This document shows, in pieces, positions 35,891 through 45,357 of a DNA stretch of 64,000 nucleotides. Made by a program: the position numbers and the translations under genes. The notes under the pieces were generated by a model that was given only the letters and a program-made list of their open reading frames with translations, was not told the DNA's origin and did not search any database. The stretch's first letter is position 1. Every line of letters begins with the position of its first letter. Origin of the DNA: Nitrosomonas sp. (GTDB lineage Bacteria > Pseudomonadota > Gammaproteobacteria > Burkholderiales > Nitrosomonadaceae); the NCBI GenBank assembly GCA_019635215.1, contig JAHBZZ010000001.1:310001-374000 (forward strand), in the 5' to 3' direction.

Positions 35891-36027
35891 AATCTTATTC
35901 AAGATCTCCGTCAAGGATGCTGTACAAAGCAGAATTGAACGAAAGACAGAACATACCCGGCATAGTGAACATTTTGAATTTAATTCAAACGCACCGAGCT
36001 TTCACTGAAATACTGAACAGATTCTGG
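35891..36027. repeat. Degenerate copy of the inverted-repeat element
   Basis: The left end is CTTATTCAAGATCTC and the right end TACTGAACAGATTCTGG. The core segments AGAATTGAACGAAAGACAGA, CATACCCGGCATAGTGAACA and TTTGAATTTAATTCAAACGC align with the copy at 34381-34529, but the arms have drifted apart. It occupies most of the spacer between the Nramp-like gene and the TauE-like gene at 36167; nothing else was recognised in that 385-bp gap. Confidence 0.65.
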
Positions 36028-36166
36028 AGCATTCTGAGCCTCGATCCACCAACCGATCAATTAAATGTTATATCGATATAACGCAACATTATTTAAAATT
36101 TTCCGCGCAAACAATTATAGTGCTGCTCTGTTATACGCCCTGAAAACCCATTTGCTGTAAAAATAT

Positions 36167-37141
36167 ATGAAGATCCGTAACTTAGACTTAACAGAAAACA
36201 CGATTAATGAAGAACATCAACAGCTTGGCTTGCCACCTGTTGAAGATACGGTCTCACATCTGGATGCGCACCCTTTCCTGAAAGGTGCTGTCTGGTTCGC
36301 AGTCATTACGCTGGTTTTACTCCTCGCGTTTCTGATCAGCCGCTTTTTTCTTGCACAAAGCCTGGGAGATAGCTGGGGGATTATTATCACTACGCTTGAG
36401 AGCAAAATTTTCTGGAGCGCGGTAGCCGTTGGATTTCTTGCGCAGGTTGTTGATGGTGCGTTAGGCATGGCGTATGGCGTCACAGCAACAACTTTTCTAT
36501 TAGCATCGGGAGCAACTCCGGCTGCGGCAAGCGCCAGCGTACATATTGCCGAAATCTTCACAACTGGCGTTTCGGGTATTGCACATGCCAAATTCGGCAA
36601 TGTCAATAAGCAGTTATTTACCCGCCTTTTAGTGCCTGGCATGCTGGGCGGCATATTAGGCGCACTTCTGGTAACGCATGTCGATAGCGCATTATTCAAA
36701 CCTTTTATATCGGGTTATCTGATTCTGCTGGGAATTTATATTCTGAGTAAGGCATTCCGCCACCTGAAAATTCGTCAAGATGCACCCAGACACGTCGGTA
36801 AACTAGCCTGCTTTGGCGGTTTTATGGATTCCGCGGGCGGTGGCGGCTGGGGGCCGATTGTAACCACAACGCTGGTCGGCACAGGTAATGATCCACGCAC
36901 CACAATCGGTTCTGTCAATTTTGCGGAATTCTTTCTGACATTAACCAGCGCTGCAGTTTTTGCATTATTAATGGAAACCAATACATGGCCCTTGATTGTC
37001 GGTCTGGTATTCGGCGGATTGTTTGCAGCGCCTTTTGCAGCTTATCTTTGCAAGAAATTCCACGCAAAAACTTTATTAATCCTGGTAGGCCTCCTGATTA
37101 CCACGATTAGTTGTTTTAATTTGTACAAATCCCTCATTTGA
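36167..37141 (+). CDS. TauE/SafE (TSUP) family membrane transporter
   Basis: A 324-residue protein with a 45-residue polar N-terminus and about eight helices. The TSUP motifs are GFLAQVVDGALGMAYGVTAT near residue 90 and GFMDSAGGGGWGPIVTTTLVG near residue 225, both rich in Gly with the conserved Asp. It differs clearly from the smaller TauE at 21869 and belongs to the longer subgroup often labelled sulfite or sulfur-compound exporter. No sulfur gene is next to it, so its substrate is open. Its last codons overlap the end of convergent rlmD by 8 bp. Confidence 0.82.
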   Translation: MKIRNLDLTENTINEEHQQLGLPPVEDTVSHLDAHPFLKGAVWFAVITLVLLLAFLISRFFLAQSLGDSWGIIITTLESKIFWSAVAVGFLAQVVDGALGMAYGVTATTFLLASGATPAAASASVHIAEIFTTGVSGIAHAKFGNVNKQLFTRLLVPGMLGGILGALLVTHVDSALFKPFISGYLILLGIYILSKAFRHLKIRQDAPRHVGKLACFGGFMDSAGGGGWGPIVTTTLVGTGNDPRTTIGSVNFAEFFLTLTSAAVFALLMETNTWPLIVGLVFGGLFAAPFAAYLCKKFHAKTLLILVGLLITTISCFNLYKSLI

Positions 37142-38486
37142 CAAACACCGCCATCGACTCCACATGCGCGGTGTGCGGGAACATGTTGACGATGCCCGCA
37201 GCCTGCAGCTGCCAACCGCCTTTGTGGATCAATACCGCGGTATCGCGCGCCAGTGTTTCGGGATTGCACGAAACATAAACCAGACGTTCGGGCGGTGTCC
37301 GGGTTTCAGCGAGCGACTGTACCACGGCCAGAGCGCCTGCGCGCGGCGGGTCAATCAGCACGCGGTCAATCCGGTTTGCTGCAGTTGTTTTAGCACCATA
37401 CGTATTCACCAGCCACGCCCAATCCTGTACATTCCAGTCGAATAACTCCCGCGCGGTAAAGACTGTGCGCTGCGCCAGGCCATTGTGCTGCGCCGCCTGT
37501 TCGGCGCGTGCAACCAGTTTGGTCGAACCTTCCAGACCAATCACCTGCCGCGCGCGGGTTGCCAGCGGCAGCGTGAAATTACCGAGCCCGCAGAAAAAAT
37601 CAACCACCACATCGTCCGGTTCGGGTGCCAACAGTTCCAGCGCACGGCTGACCAATACGGTATTGAGCTGGTGATTGACCTGAGTGAAATCCATAGGCGC
37701 AAACGGCAGCGTGATACCGAATTCAGGCAATGATAAGGACAATACATCGGCATTGCCGTCGAGCGGTGCGGCCGTATCGGGCCCGCCGGGTTGCAGCCAC
37801 ATCGACACGCCATGCGCACGCCCAAAACTCAACAGCGCTTCACAATCGTCCTGACTGGGTGTATCGAGCACACGCGCCACCAGCACGATAGACTGGTCAC
37901 CCACCGCCACATCGATCTGCGGCAACCGCTCACGAATCGACAAACCCGCGACCAGTGCCCGCAGCGGCATCAAAAGATCGGATACACGTTCAGCCAATAC
38001 CGCGCACGACTGGATGTCTGCGACAAAACCGCGGGCGCGTTCACGGAATCCCACCAACACTTCGTCTCTGCGTCGTACATAGCGTACCGACAGCCGTGCG
38101 CGGTGACGGTAGCCCCAGATCGGGCCATCGATGGGCGGCAACAGCGTTTGAGGACGGATTCCGGCGATTTGCCACAACAGTTCTTCCAGCATGTGCTGTT
38201 TGGCGGTTAATTGCGCAGCAGCATCTAGATGCTGCAAACTGCAACCACCACACGCACCCTGAAAAAAACCGAAGTGAGCACATTCCGGCGCTACCCGCTG
38301 CGGGCTGGAACGCAACAGTGCTTCCATGCGGCCAACTTCATGGCGCGGCCTTGATTTTACGGGCACATAACGCACCCGTTCTTCCGGCAAAACCCCGGCA
38401 ATATAAACCTGCTTACCATCACGCTGCCCTATACCCCTACCATCAAGATTCAGCGATTCGATTTCTACTTCAAGATTCTCGTCCAT
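37134..38486 (-). CDS. rlmD: 23S rRNA (uracil-1939-C5)-methyltransferase RlmD
   Basis: A protein of about 450 residues that methylates U1939 of 23S rRNA using S-adenosylmethionine. The N-terminal TRAM domain (VEIESLNLDGRGIGQRDGKQVYIAGVLPEE) is followed by iron-sulfur cysteines CAHFGFFQGACGGCSLQHL and a later QSCAV, then the methyltransferase domain with FFCGLGNFTLPLA, DPPRAG and the nucleophile YVSCNPETLARD. I choose Met at 38484-38486, which begins MDENLEVEIES, since the longer frame would overlap the preceding hydrolase gene. It probably shares a transcript with that gene. Confidence 0.9.
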   Translation of the reverse strand: MDENLEVEIESLNLDGRGIGQRDGKQVYIAGVLPEERVRYVPVKSRPRHEVGRMEALLRSSPQRVAPECAHFGFFQGACGGCSLQHLDAAAQLTAKQHMLEELLWQIAGIRPQTLLPPIDGPIWGYRHRARLSVRYVRRRDEVLVGFRERARGFVADIQSCAVLAERVSDLLMPLRALVAGLSIRERLPQIDVAVGDQSIVLVARVLDTPSQDDCEALLSFGRAHGVSMWLQPGGPDTAAPLDGNADVLSLSLPEFGITLPFAPMDFTQVNHQLNTVLVSRALELLAPEPDDVVVDFFCGLGNFTLPLATRARQVIGLEGSTKLVARAEQAAQHNGLAQRTVFTARELFDWNVQDWAWLVNTYGAKTTAANRIDRVLIDPPRAGALAVVQSLAETRTPPERLVYVSCNPETLARDTAVLIHKGGWQLQAAGIVNMFPHTAHVESMAVFVK

Positions 38487-38503
38487 GGATAATTCAGGAA
38501 AAC

Positions 38504-39679
38504 CTATGCCGGCAGTTCGTTCTCCACCAGTTTGACCCAATAGGCGGCACCGAGCGGCAGAATGTCATCATTGAAGTCGTAATGCGGATTATGCAACAGA
38601 CAATTGCCATCTGAGCTGCCATTACCGATCCATATGTAACAACCGGGCTTCTGTTGCAGCATAAAGGCAAAATCCTCAGCACCCATGCTCGGTGTCGGCG
38701 TGGTATCAACATAGTTGTCACCGGCAACTGCACTTGCAGCCCGGATTGCACTGGCGGTTTCATCCGGGCTGTTGACCGTCACCGGATAGCCGGGATTCTC
38801 GGGATTAAAACGAATACCGGCATGGATACCGAAACTGTTTGCGGCCGCCTGAGCGAGATGGCTAATGCTGTGTTCCAATTGCGCACGTACGGTATCCTTA
38901 AAGCAGCGGAATGTACCGCGCACCACAGCCGAAGCCGGCAATGCATTCCAGGTATTGCCGCCATGGATCTGCGTGACGCTGATTACCGCAGGATCGGCAG
39001 GATCAATCCGGCGGCTGACGATGGTCTGCAATTGTGTCACCAGATACGCCGCAGCAACCAGCACATCGTCGCCCAGATGCGGCATTGCAGCATGGGTGGC
39101 CTGACCGCTGAAGGTAATTTCAAAGCAATCGAATGAAGCCATCATGGGTCCGGTTTTCACGGCAAAATGGCCCACAGGAAAATCCGGAAAATTATGCATG
39201 CCGAATACCCGCTGTGCCGGAAACTGTTCAAACAAGCCTTCGCTGATCATTTGATGCGCACCAGCTCTGCCTTCCTCCGCCGGTTGAAAAATCAGATAGA
39301 CCGTCCCGTTGAAATGACCCCGGGCAGCCAGATGACGGGCAGCCCCCAATAACATGGCGCAATGTCCGTCATGACCACAGGCATGCATTTTACCGGGATG
39401 ACGGGATGCATACGCGAACGGGTTCTGCTCCTGAATAAACAAAGCATCCATATCGGCGCGCAAGGCCAGGCTATCAGTACCGTTACCGCGGCGCAGCACG
39501 CCGACCACGCCGGTTCCGGCCAACCCTTGGTGCACCTCGATACCCGATTGCTGCAACTGATCGGCGATCAGCCGGGCTGTTGCGGTTTCTTCAAAGGCAG
39601 TTTCCGGATATTGGTGTATTTGCCTGCGCCAACGGCGCATGTCGTCATGCAAAGCAAGAATTTTCGAATCGATCATCAT
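38504..39679 (-). CDS. M20 family metal-dependent amidohydrolase (HipO-like)
   Basis: The 391-residue protein has the M20D signatures: RRQIHQYPETAFEE, MHACGHDGHCAMLLGAA with the metal-binding Cys and His, PAEEGRAGAHQMI with the catalytic Glu pair, the dimerisation domain around GQATHAAMPH, and a late MGAEDFAFML. Relatives hydrolyse N-acyl amino acids such as hippurate or N-acetyl amino acids. It starts with a double ATG (39679 or 39676). It is upstream of rlmD on the same strand, 17 bp apart, and 27 bp after the thioesterase gene, suggesting one operon. Confidence 0.87.
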   Translation of the reverse strand: MMIDSKILALHDDMRRWRRQIHQYPETAFEETATARLIADQLQQSGIEVHQGLAGTGVVGVLRRGNGTDSLALRADMDALFIQEQNPFAYASRHPGKMHACGHDGHCAMLLGAARHLAARGHFNGTVYLIFQPAEEGRAGAHQMISEGLFEQFPAQRVFGMHNFPDFPVGHFAVKTGPMMASFDCFEITFSGQATHAAMPHLGDDVLVAAAYLVTQLQTIVSRRIDPADPAVISVTQIHGGNTWNALPASAVVRGTFRCFKDTVRAQLEHSISHLAQAAANSFGIHAGIRFNPENPGYPVTVNSPDETASAIRAASAVAGDNYVDTTPTPSMGAEDFAFMLQQKPGCYIWIGNGSSDGNCLLHNPHYDFNDDILPLGAAYWVKLVENELPA

Positions 39680-39706
39680 GGTTTACAACGATTGTTAACA
39701 ATCCGC

Positions 39707-40135
39707 TCAGACACCCGGCACCGCCCTTGGCCGCCGGTTGTCATCGATAGCTACATAGGTCAACACGGCCTCGGTTACCTTAATGCAAATCTCTTCATGG
39801 CCTTCACGCACGCCGCGCTGGGCGTATACCGATACATTGACCGTGATCGACGTGCGGCCCACCCGGATGATATCCGCATAAAAGCTCACAAGATCGCCGA
39901 CCAGCACAGGCTGCTTGAATACAAAAGAATTAACCGCCACCGTAACAACCCGTCCGCGCGCCCGGCGAATCGCCGGAATGCTGCCGGCCATATCCACCTG
40001 CGCCATGATCCAGCCGCCAAAAATATCACCGGCATAATTGGTATCCGCAGGCATCGGCACCGTGCGCAGCACAGGCTGTTCTTCGGGTAAGGAAACATGG
40101 TGTTCCGGATTGTGATTGTTTATCGTAGTGTTCAT
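39707..40135 (-). CDS. yciA: YciA-type acyl-CoA thioesterase
   Basis: A 142-residue hotdog-fold protein. MPADTNYAGDIFGGWIMAQVDMAG is the YciA/BACH active-site helix region with Asn, Asp and the GGW turn. VNSFVFKQPVLVGDLVSFYADIIRVGRTSITV completes the sheet. It hydrolyses acyl-CoA esters, keeping CoA free. It is the first gene of the minus-strand run toward the amidohydrolase and rlmD. A solo repeat end, AGAATCTGTTCAAG (about 40184-40197), lies just upstream. Confidence 0.88.
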   Translation of the reverse strand: MNTTINNHNPEHHVSLPEEQPVLRTVPMPADTNYAGDIFGGWIMAQVDMAGSIPAIRRARGRVVTVAVNSFVFKQPVLVGDLVSFYADIIRVGRTSITVNVSVYAQRGVREGHEEICIKVTEAVLTYVAIDDNRRPRAVPGV

Positions 40136-40278
40136 CGCGATTTTTATACCTGTAAAGAAATTGAACTTCTCAGAACCTTCTCAGAATCTGTTCAAGCGTC
40201 ATTCCACACCTCATTGTACCAAGCCATCACACCTGTTGACGAAATACAACGTCATGTAAATCATTGCTTTCTTCGTGT

Positions 40279-42642
40279 TCACTGCACACTCACTGTTTCA
40301 ACTATCTCGAATCGCATATCCGCACCCGGAACCCGCTGCATTTTTACACCATGCCGCTGGCCTTCCGATTGCAAAGCCGGAATAATCAATTCGGCATTAC
40401 CGAAATAGGCGTGACAATGCCCGGACTCGGGATCCGGGATAATCTCGCCTTGCATAGCCAGATCGGCAATGCCGTACCGGTTTGTAGCAATCCGCGATAA
40501 TACCACCCGGTACCAGGTGTTTTCATGTGCAATCCGGGTCAAGTGGATCGATCCTGTGTCGGGATCCATATAATTTTTCTCAAACGTGTTTACCTGGCAT
40601 ATGTTCTTTAAACCGACAATATTGGCATGCACTTCAATTTTCCGCCCGGCTTCGGGAAACAGATTTGTGCATCCCGGATGCTTGATTTTCAAGTGTGCCG
40701 GATCGTTGCCGCCACCCAGGTAATGCATTTCACCTTGAGCATTTTTCCAAAATACCGCGATGTCTTCCTGCTGCGTCATGCCGGTTTTCAACCGTTGCGG
40801 CAAATAATCCGCTCTTGCAATGAATAACCAGGAAGCTGCTTTATCATGCTGGTATATGACATGACTCAGATTCTCAAGATTGAATGTTACTGTATCTTCA
40901 ATTTGCCCCTGGTTATCAAAGGCAATCAATATACCATGGCTGGATCCCAGCATTTCCGGAGCCAACGGATATCCGGCAAGATTCATCGTGATTGTACGGC
41001 TGCCAACCTGAACGGCATTGTCCTGAATGGCAATGAGATCATCATTTGAACAAAAATCATTTTCCGTATGAGTTAACATATGTTTGTTGATGTATCTCAG
41101 CGCATCCAACCGGTCTTTGGAAGCAACAAGATCGGTTGAAATACCCTGGTCTGCTTTCAGTAAATTCCGTCCCGCCAGAAACACACGCTCATGCCCGACA
41201 TCCATCAAATGCAACACGGTCGGCGCAACATCCATATGCGTGCCAGTGATCTCTATTTCTCCCTTAATCCCGGCATTCAGAACCACAAACAAAAGTTGCC
41301 GCTCATAGTCACCCGGATAGTATCTTTGCGCCACATTGCGCATCGCCAGATGATCACTGAGAAGAACAACCAGTGTATTGTCCCAGGCCGGATGCTGACG
41401 AATGGATTCCAGAAACCGGTTGAGCAGAAAATCGGTACAATGCACGACGTCCAGCATGGAATTCTCATAAAACCTGTACTTCGGACAGCTTCTTGAGGCA
41501 TGGCCATCCGGGTGATGCGTATCCAGCGTCAGCAACGTCAGGTTGAATGGCTGATGCGATTGCGCCAGCCCTATAAACTTCTCCTCGGCGATGGCAAATA
41601 GCGAATCGTCATACAGCCCCCATCCTGACTTATAGGCACTATCTTCCAGGTACCCGGAGAGCGCTGTGTCTCCAAGTGCTTCATCGTAGCCATGTGCGGT
41701 GAGAAACTCGCCCTTGCCGGCAAATTGTATTGAAGCACCACCCAGGTAAACCTGATAATAGCCCGCCTGCTTTAAAATATCGCCCAGGCAAATCGCCTGA
41801 TTCAAAAAGCCGTTTTGTAACATATTGTTACCTTCTGAACCCGAGCTGAAAAGCAGCGGTGTACCGCATTGCGATGCCACCATGCCCGCGACTGTCCATC
41901 CGGTTCCCTCACTCTGCCGCATGCGCGTGAATGTGAGACCGGACTGCCTGAACCTGTTCAGATGCGGGGTAAGACCGGGAAAACTCCGTTCATCCGTATA
42001 AACTTCTTCGAGGCTTTCCAGATAAATCAGCAACACATTTTTTCCGGGAACAACAGCACCTATTGCCGCCGATAAAGCATCCGGATTCAATTCCAGCTCG
42101 TGCCACGTTACAGGATCGATTATCAGGTTTTTATCCGCATTCAGCATGGCCTGTATTTGCCGGACACTGAATTTTGAAATATCGGGTTCCAGAACAAACA
42201 CTGCCAATGTGAAAAAAAATATCTGAACAATGACCGGAAAGCTTTTGTTGCGATAATGACCACCCAGCCATATCCAGCACAAAACTGCAATAACTGAAAG
42301 ATAAACCAGTACTGCGCCCATAACCGGCAGATAGGCACTCCCTGCGGCTGTAATACTGTTCCAGTTGAAATGAAAAAAGAAGCGCTCGTTAAGGCTTTCC
42401 CCCTGGAAATAAAACGATGCCGCCCGGCTCAATTCAAAAAAGGCCAAAGGAAAAATCAAGGAAAAACCCAGCATCCGCCGCGCAAACTTGTTTGCAATTC
42501 TCCCGATGCTATTGATCAGGACATGCAAAATGAGGGCCAGTGCGGCAATAGACAGACATAACCAGAAAATATCGCGTTCAACGCTGTAATAAAACGAAAC
42601 CGCAACAGGAATGGTAAGCAGCAGAGTCAGCTTAATCAGCAT
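40279..42642 (-). CDS. Sulfatase-fold phosphoglycerol/phosphoethanolamine transferase (OpgB/LtaS-like)
   Basis: A 787-residue inner-membrane enzyme. About five N-terminal helices (residues 1-170) anchor a periplasmic alkaline-phosphatase-superfamily domain. NVLLIYLESLEEVY holds the first metal-binding acidic residue, EGTGWTVAGMVASQCG the nucleophilic Thr, LTLDTHHPDGHA and VVLLSDHLAMRN the other metal ligands. Such enzymes move phosphoglycerol or phosphoethanolamine groups onto periplasmic glucans or lipids. The C-terminal 250 residues are an extra beta-rich domain, as in MdoB. The gene is alone, divergent from the porin gene. The exact donor and acceptor are not readable. Confidence 0.82.
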   Translation of the reverse strand: MLIKLTLLLTIPVAVSFYYSVERDIFWLCLSIAALALILHVLINSIGRIANKFARRMLGFSLIFPLAFFELSRAASFYFQGESLNERFFFHFNWNSITAAGSAYLPVMGAVLVYLSVIAVLCWIWLGGHYRNKSFPVIVQIFFFTLAVFVLEPDISKFSVRQIQAMLNADKNLIIDPVTWHELELNPDALSAAIGAVVPGKNVLLIYLESLEEVYTDERSFPGLTPHLNRFRQSGLTFTRMRQSEGTGWTVAGMVASQCGTPLLFSSGSEGNNMLQNGFLNQAICLGDILKQAGYYQVYLGGASIQFAGKGEFLTAHGYDEALGDTALSGYLEDSAYKSGWGLYDDSLFAIAEEKFIGLAQSHQPFNLTLLTLDTHHPDGHASRSCPKYRFYENSMLDVVHCTDFLLNRFLESIRQHPAWDNTLVVLLSDHLAMRNVAQRYYPGDYERQLLFVVLNAGIKGEIEITGTHMDVAPTVLHLMDVGHERVFLAGRNLLKADQGISTDLVASKDRLDALRYINKHMLTHTENDFCSNDDLIAIQDNAVQVGSRTITMNLAGYPLAPEMLGSSHGILIAFDNQGQIEDTVTFNLENLSHVIYQHDKAASWLFIARADYLPQRLKTGMTQQEDIAVFWKNAQGEMHYLGGGNDPAHLKIKHPGCTNLFPEAGRKIEVHANIVGLKNICQVNTFEKNYMDPDTGSIHLTRIAHENTWYRVVLSRIATNRYGIADLAMQGEIIPDPESGHCHAYFGNAELIIPALQSEGQRHGVKMQRVPGADMRFEIVETVSVQ

Positions 42643-42825
42643 ATTTTCTATCAGAAACTGCAGGTGGCCGTATAAAAATCACTTGAGCTATTTCAATATC
42701 ATCAGACGATCCGATCAATATTTTACAGAATTATTACCGTTATGAGGGTGTAATAAAAATGCAACATTTGTGGCGTATAAAGACGTGGCACTTGCCGTGT
42801 TCACTTTTAAACCTGATGAAAACAA

Positions 42826-44517
42826 ATGTTGGTCATGAAACCGTTAACACCAATCGTTACTATCGCAGCTTTATTCAATATAGGCGCCATATCCTGCGCC
42901 AATGCCCTGGATTTATACGTCGATACAGTGACAAAACAAATTTATGCGGAACCGGGACCCAACCGGGTGCATATGGGTTCCTATGTCAGGACGGATGATG
43001 CCACCGTCACAAAAGCAGAATCTGCAGTATTGACACCCTCACAGCACCTGCCGGCAGCAAAAACAAATGATGAAGCGCTACAGGCAATCCACGCAGAACT
43101 CGAATTGAAGTCCGACCAAATCGAGGCACTTGAAGAAAAGCTCAAAACAGTTGATCAAGGAAAAATGAAACCGGTGCCGGGACTGCACTATGAATCCAGT
43201 GACGGTAATTTTACCGCCGAGATTAATGGGCGAATGCAAATCGATTCTCAATCGAATCTGATTAATGAAGTTTCACCGGCAACCGGAACAGATCTGCCCT
43301 ATGAGCTGAACAATGGGGCGACTGTCCGCCGTGCACGTTTAGGGGTTGAAGGCACTGTTCTCAAGAATTGGGATTACAAATTTGAATATGATTTCAGCCG
43401 CGGTGCAGGAACAGCGGCAGCCGGCATCACTGACGCCTTTGTTCGCTACAATTTCGATAGCCCATTCTCCATAAAAATCGGTTCATTCAAAGAACCCTTC
43501 AGTCTGGAAGAAGCCACCAGCAACCGTTTCTATACATTCATAGAACGCCATATGTCTGTCAATACCTTTGTGGACAATCCGAATACCTACAAAACAGGAA
43601 TCGGTCTTAATTATGCGGTGCCACGCTGGCAAATCGGCATCGCTTTTCAAACGGAACCTGTCGGTGGATTCGGGCAATCGGTTTCTTCGGTTAACGCAAA
43701 TGGTAACCAGAGCCGGAATAATGGTTCGGGCGATATCGGCTGGCAGGGAATAGGACGAATTTCGGGCCGCCCCTGGATGATTGACGAAACCAAATATCTG
43801 CATGTCGGTATTTCTGCAGGACATACGACAGTCAACAATCAATACCGTGCAGATGGCAGTTTTTCACAGGTTAATGCCACCCCCGGGCAGAATTCAGGCG
43901 GCATGTCTTTTGTTGCGTTTCTGGGCACTAACGTCGACCGCACAAACATCCTGAACACCGGCAATCTTACGTCCGGTCCCATCGGTGCAGAAGGTTCGCG
44001 CCGCATAGACAGCTATGACCGCTTTGGCGCAGAAAGCGCATTGGTTTATGGGCCATTCTCCGCACAGGCAGAATTTTTACGCACCAATATCAATGGCCTC
44101 GGTTATTCCGGTGAACATCTGACCGGCTATTACGGTTATCTCAGCTACTTTCTGACTGGAGAATCCCGCGCATATCAAGTCAGAAACGGCGCATGGAATC
44201 GAATCACACCGCATCGTAACTTTCATTGGCGGGGACCCGGCTGGGGCGCCTGGGAATTTGCGGTGGGCTACGATTATCTGAATATGAACAATGGCATTAT
44301 CCACGGTGGCGAAGCCGACATGATCAGGTTTGCATTGAACTGGTATCCGCACACACACGTACGCTTAATGACCAATCTGATTCACGTTTTAAACATAAAT
44401 ACCCGCAATGTAGTCAATTACAATGCGGCGGGAGAAGCGGTCGCCAATCACCGCAGCCAGGGATTCGACGATGCCAATATCACGGCCTTCCTGACACGTT
44501 TACAGATTGATTTCTAA
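42826..44517 (+). CDS. OprO/OprP-like outer-membrane porin
   Basis: A 563-residue protein with a signal peptide (KPLTPIVTIAALFNIGAISCANA), a short coiled-coil segment around residues 85-110 (AIHAELELKSDQIEALEEKLKTV), and a beta-barrel from about residue 125 ending in ITAFLTRLQIDF, the C-terminal Phe signal for barrel assembly. FTAEINGRMQIDSQ and ATVRRARLGVEGTVLKNWDYKFEYDF are typical of phosphate- or polyphosphate-selective porins. The real start may be the Met at 42835. No Shine-Dalgarno or Pho box was clear in the 183 bp upstream. Anion selectivity is a family inference. Confidence 0.85.
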   Translation: MLVMKPLTPIVTIAALFNIGAISCANALDLYVDTVTKQIYAEPGPNRVHMGSYVRTDDATVTKAESAVLTPSQHLPAAKTNDEALQAIHAELELKSDQIEALEEKLKTVDQGKMKPVPGLHYESSDGNFTAEINGRMQIDSQSNLINEVSPATGTDLPYELNNGATVRRARLGVEGTVLKNWDYKFEYDFSRGAGTAAAGITDAFVRYNFDSPFSIKIGSFKEPFSLEEATSNRFYTFIERHMSVNTFVDNPNTYKTGIGLNYAVPRWQIGIAFQTEPVGGFGQSVSSVNANGNQSRNNGSGDIGWQGIGRISGRPWMIDETKYLHVGISAGHTTVNNQYRADGSFSQVNATPGQNSGGMSFVAFLGTNVDRTNILNTGNLTSGPIGAEGSRRIDSYDRFGAESALVYGPFSAQAEFLRTNINGLGYSGEHLTGYYGYLSYFLTGESRAYQVRNGAWNRITPHRNFHWRGPGWGAWEFAVGYDYLNMNNGIIHGGEADMIRFALNWYPHTHVRLMTNLIHVLNINTRNVVNYNAAGEAVANHRSQGFDDANITAFLTRLQIDF

Positions 44518-44543
44518 TTTAGACCCGGGCAACTCGTTAAATC

Positions 44544-44665
44544 GTAGGCTCGGTTAGCCTTGCGTAATCGGGCATTCGTGTCAATCGGGCTTCTGTGTCA
44601 CACCTTAATGCCAGGTTACGTTTCACTAACCTGACCTACCTGAAATACGTAATCGGGCTTCCGTG
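44544..44665. repeat. Opposed copies of a GTAGG...GGTTAG...CGTAA intergenic repeat
   Basis: A 33-bp unit at 44544-44576 (GTAGGCTCGGTTAG, then GCGTAATCGGGCATT) recurs inverted at 44607-44639 (reverse strand GTAGGTCAGGTTAG, then ACGTAACCTGGCATT). A further fragment ACGTAATCGGGCTTCCGTGT is direct at about 44646-44665, and ATCGGGCTTCTGTGT at 44584-44598. The inverted pair can fold into one hairpin after the porin gene. The right copy encodes the last residues and stop of the truncated Fic gene. Confidence 0.7.
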
Positions 44666-44960
44666 TTGCCTCATTTTCATGCATCAGAAGATCGGAAAAG
44701 CTCGATTGCGTCCCTTCAATTTGCGAAGACAACAGCGCTTCTTTCCGGACATACATGTAAATAAACAATCCAATATCCGGCAAAAAACCGGCCAGACCAT
44801 CCAAACGGCCAAGCGCAGCGCTGGCGGAGGCCAGTAGATTGCCAAGCTGCCCCATATCCAGAGACGGTTTTGGAGGCAGCGCAGCCGGAACAAAGGCCAG
44901 ATATTTCTCGTCTGTTACCGAGCAGGATACAAGTTCACCTGTTTCTCTAACCTTCTTCAT
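44616..44960 (-). pseudogene. Truncated Fic-family protein (N-terminal domain only)
   Basis: The 114 residues match the N-terminal part of Fic proteins of the DUF4172/Fic_N type: AFVPAALPPKPSLDMGQLGNLL, ALGRLDGL, and the strong signature KEALLSSQIEGTQSSFSDLL. The catalytic Fic core with HPFxDGNGR is missing. The reading frame instead runs into the repeat at 44607-44639, which provides VGQVSET and the TAA stop. Full members are about 370 residues and AMPylate target proteins, often with a helix-turn-helix at the end. This copy cannot do that. It is most likely a remnant, though a short stable product is possible. Confidence 0.8.
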
Positions 44961-44992
44961 GGGTTGTTTTTATCTTTAATTAGCGAGCAGCA

Positions 44993-45043
44993 TTAATTAA
45001 ACTTAATGACCAATGTTTAATTAAACTCTTTCCTTAGTTAAAC
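44993..45043. promoter_or_regulatory. Repeated TTAATTAAAC motifs upstream of the Fic remnant
   Basis: A perfect palindrome, GTTTAATTAAAC, lies at 45015-45026, flanked by ATTAATTAAAC (44993-45003) and TTAGTTAAAC (45034-45043). Three near-copies at about 20-bp spacing look like an operator array, perhaps for the lost helix-turn-helix of the Fic protein or for a neighbouring regulator. Confidence 0.45.
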
Positions 45044-45225
45044 ATCTTTCGCAGGGAAAAACAATTCATTAAACATATGGCATCAGAATTAATTAGCTCA
45101 TGCAGGGTTTAGTTCGCCTCTTTTGAAAGTAATGCAATTGTCGAGACAATCTAACAAAAACCATTTTCCGAATTACAGCTTCATAAAACCCACTCCATAC
45201 ACGGCTACAACTTAAAAATAAAAAC

Positions 45226-45252
45226 TCAACTTTCTAAAAAGCTAACCGATTA
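45226..45252 (+). promoter_or_regulatory. Sigma-28 (FliA) type promoter of flagellin
   Basis: TCAACTTT, 11 bases, ACCGATTA resembles the FliA consensus TAAAGTTT-N11-GCCGATAA with exact spacing. It lies 105 bp before the flagellin ATG. The rest of the 397-bp gap upstream of fliC holds the TTAATTAAAC array and AT-rich leader. Confidence 0.65.
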
Positions 45253-45357
45253 CAGCTACAACGATGGTTAATAACCCTCTCAAATTACACGAAGCTAAAC
45301 AGTTGTTAACAATGATCGTTTGGATAAAGGAATTATTTCTAAAACAGGAGAACCCAA

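Noticed and set aside
21869..37141. Treating the two TauE-like genes as a recent duplication
   Set aside because: They differ in length (270 and 324 residues), motif sequence and N-terminus, so they belong to separate subgroups.
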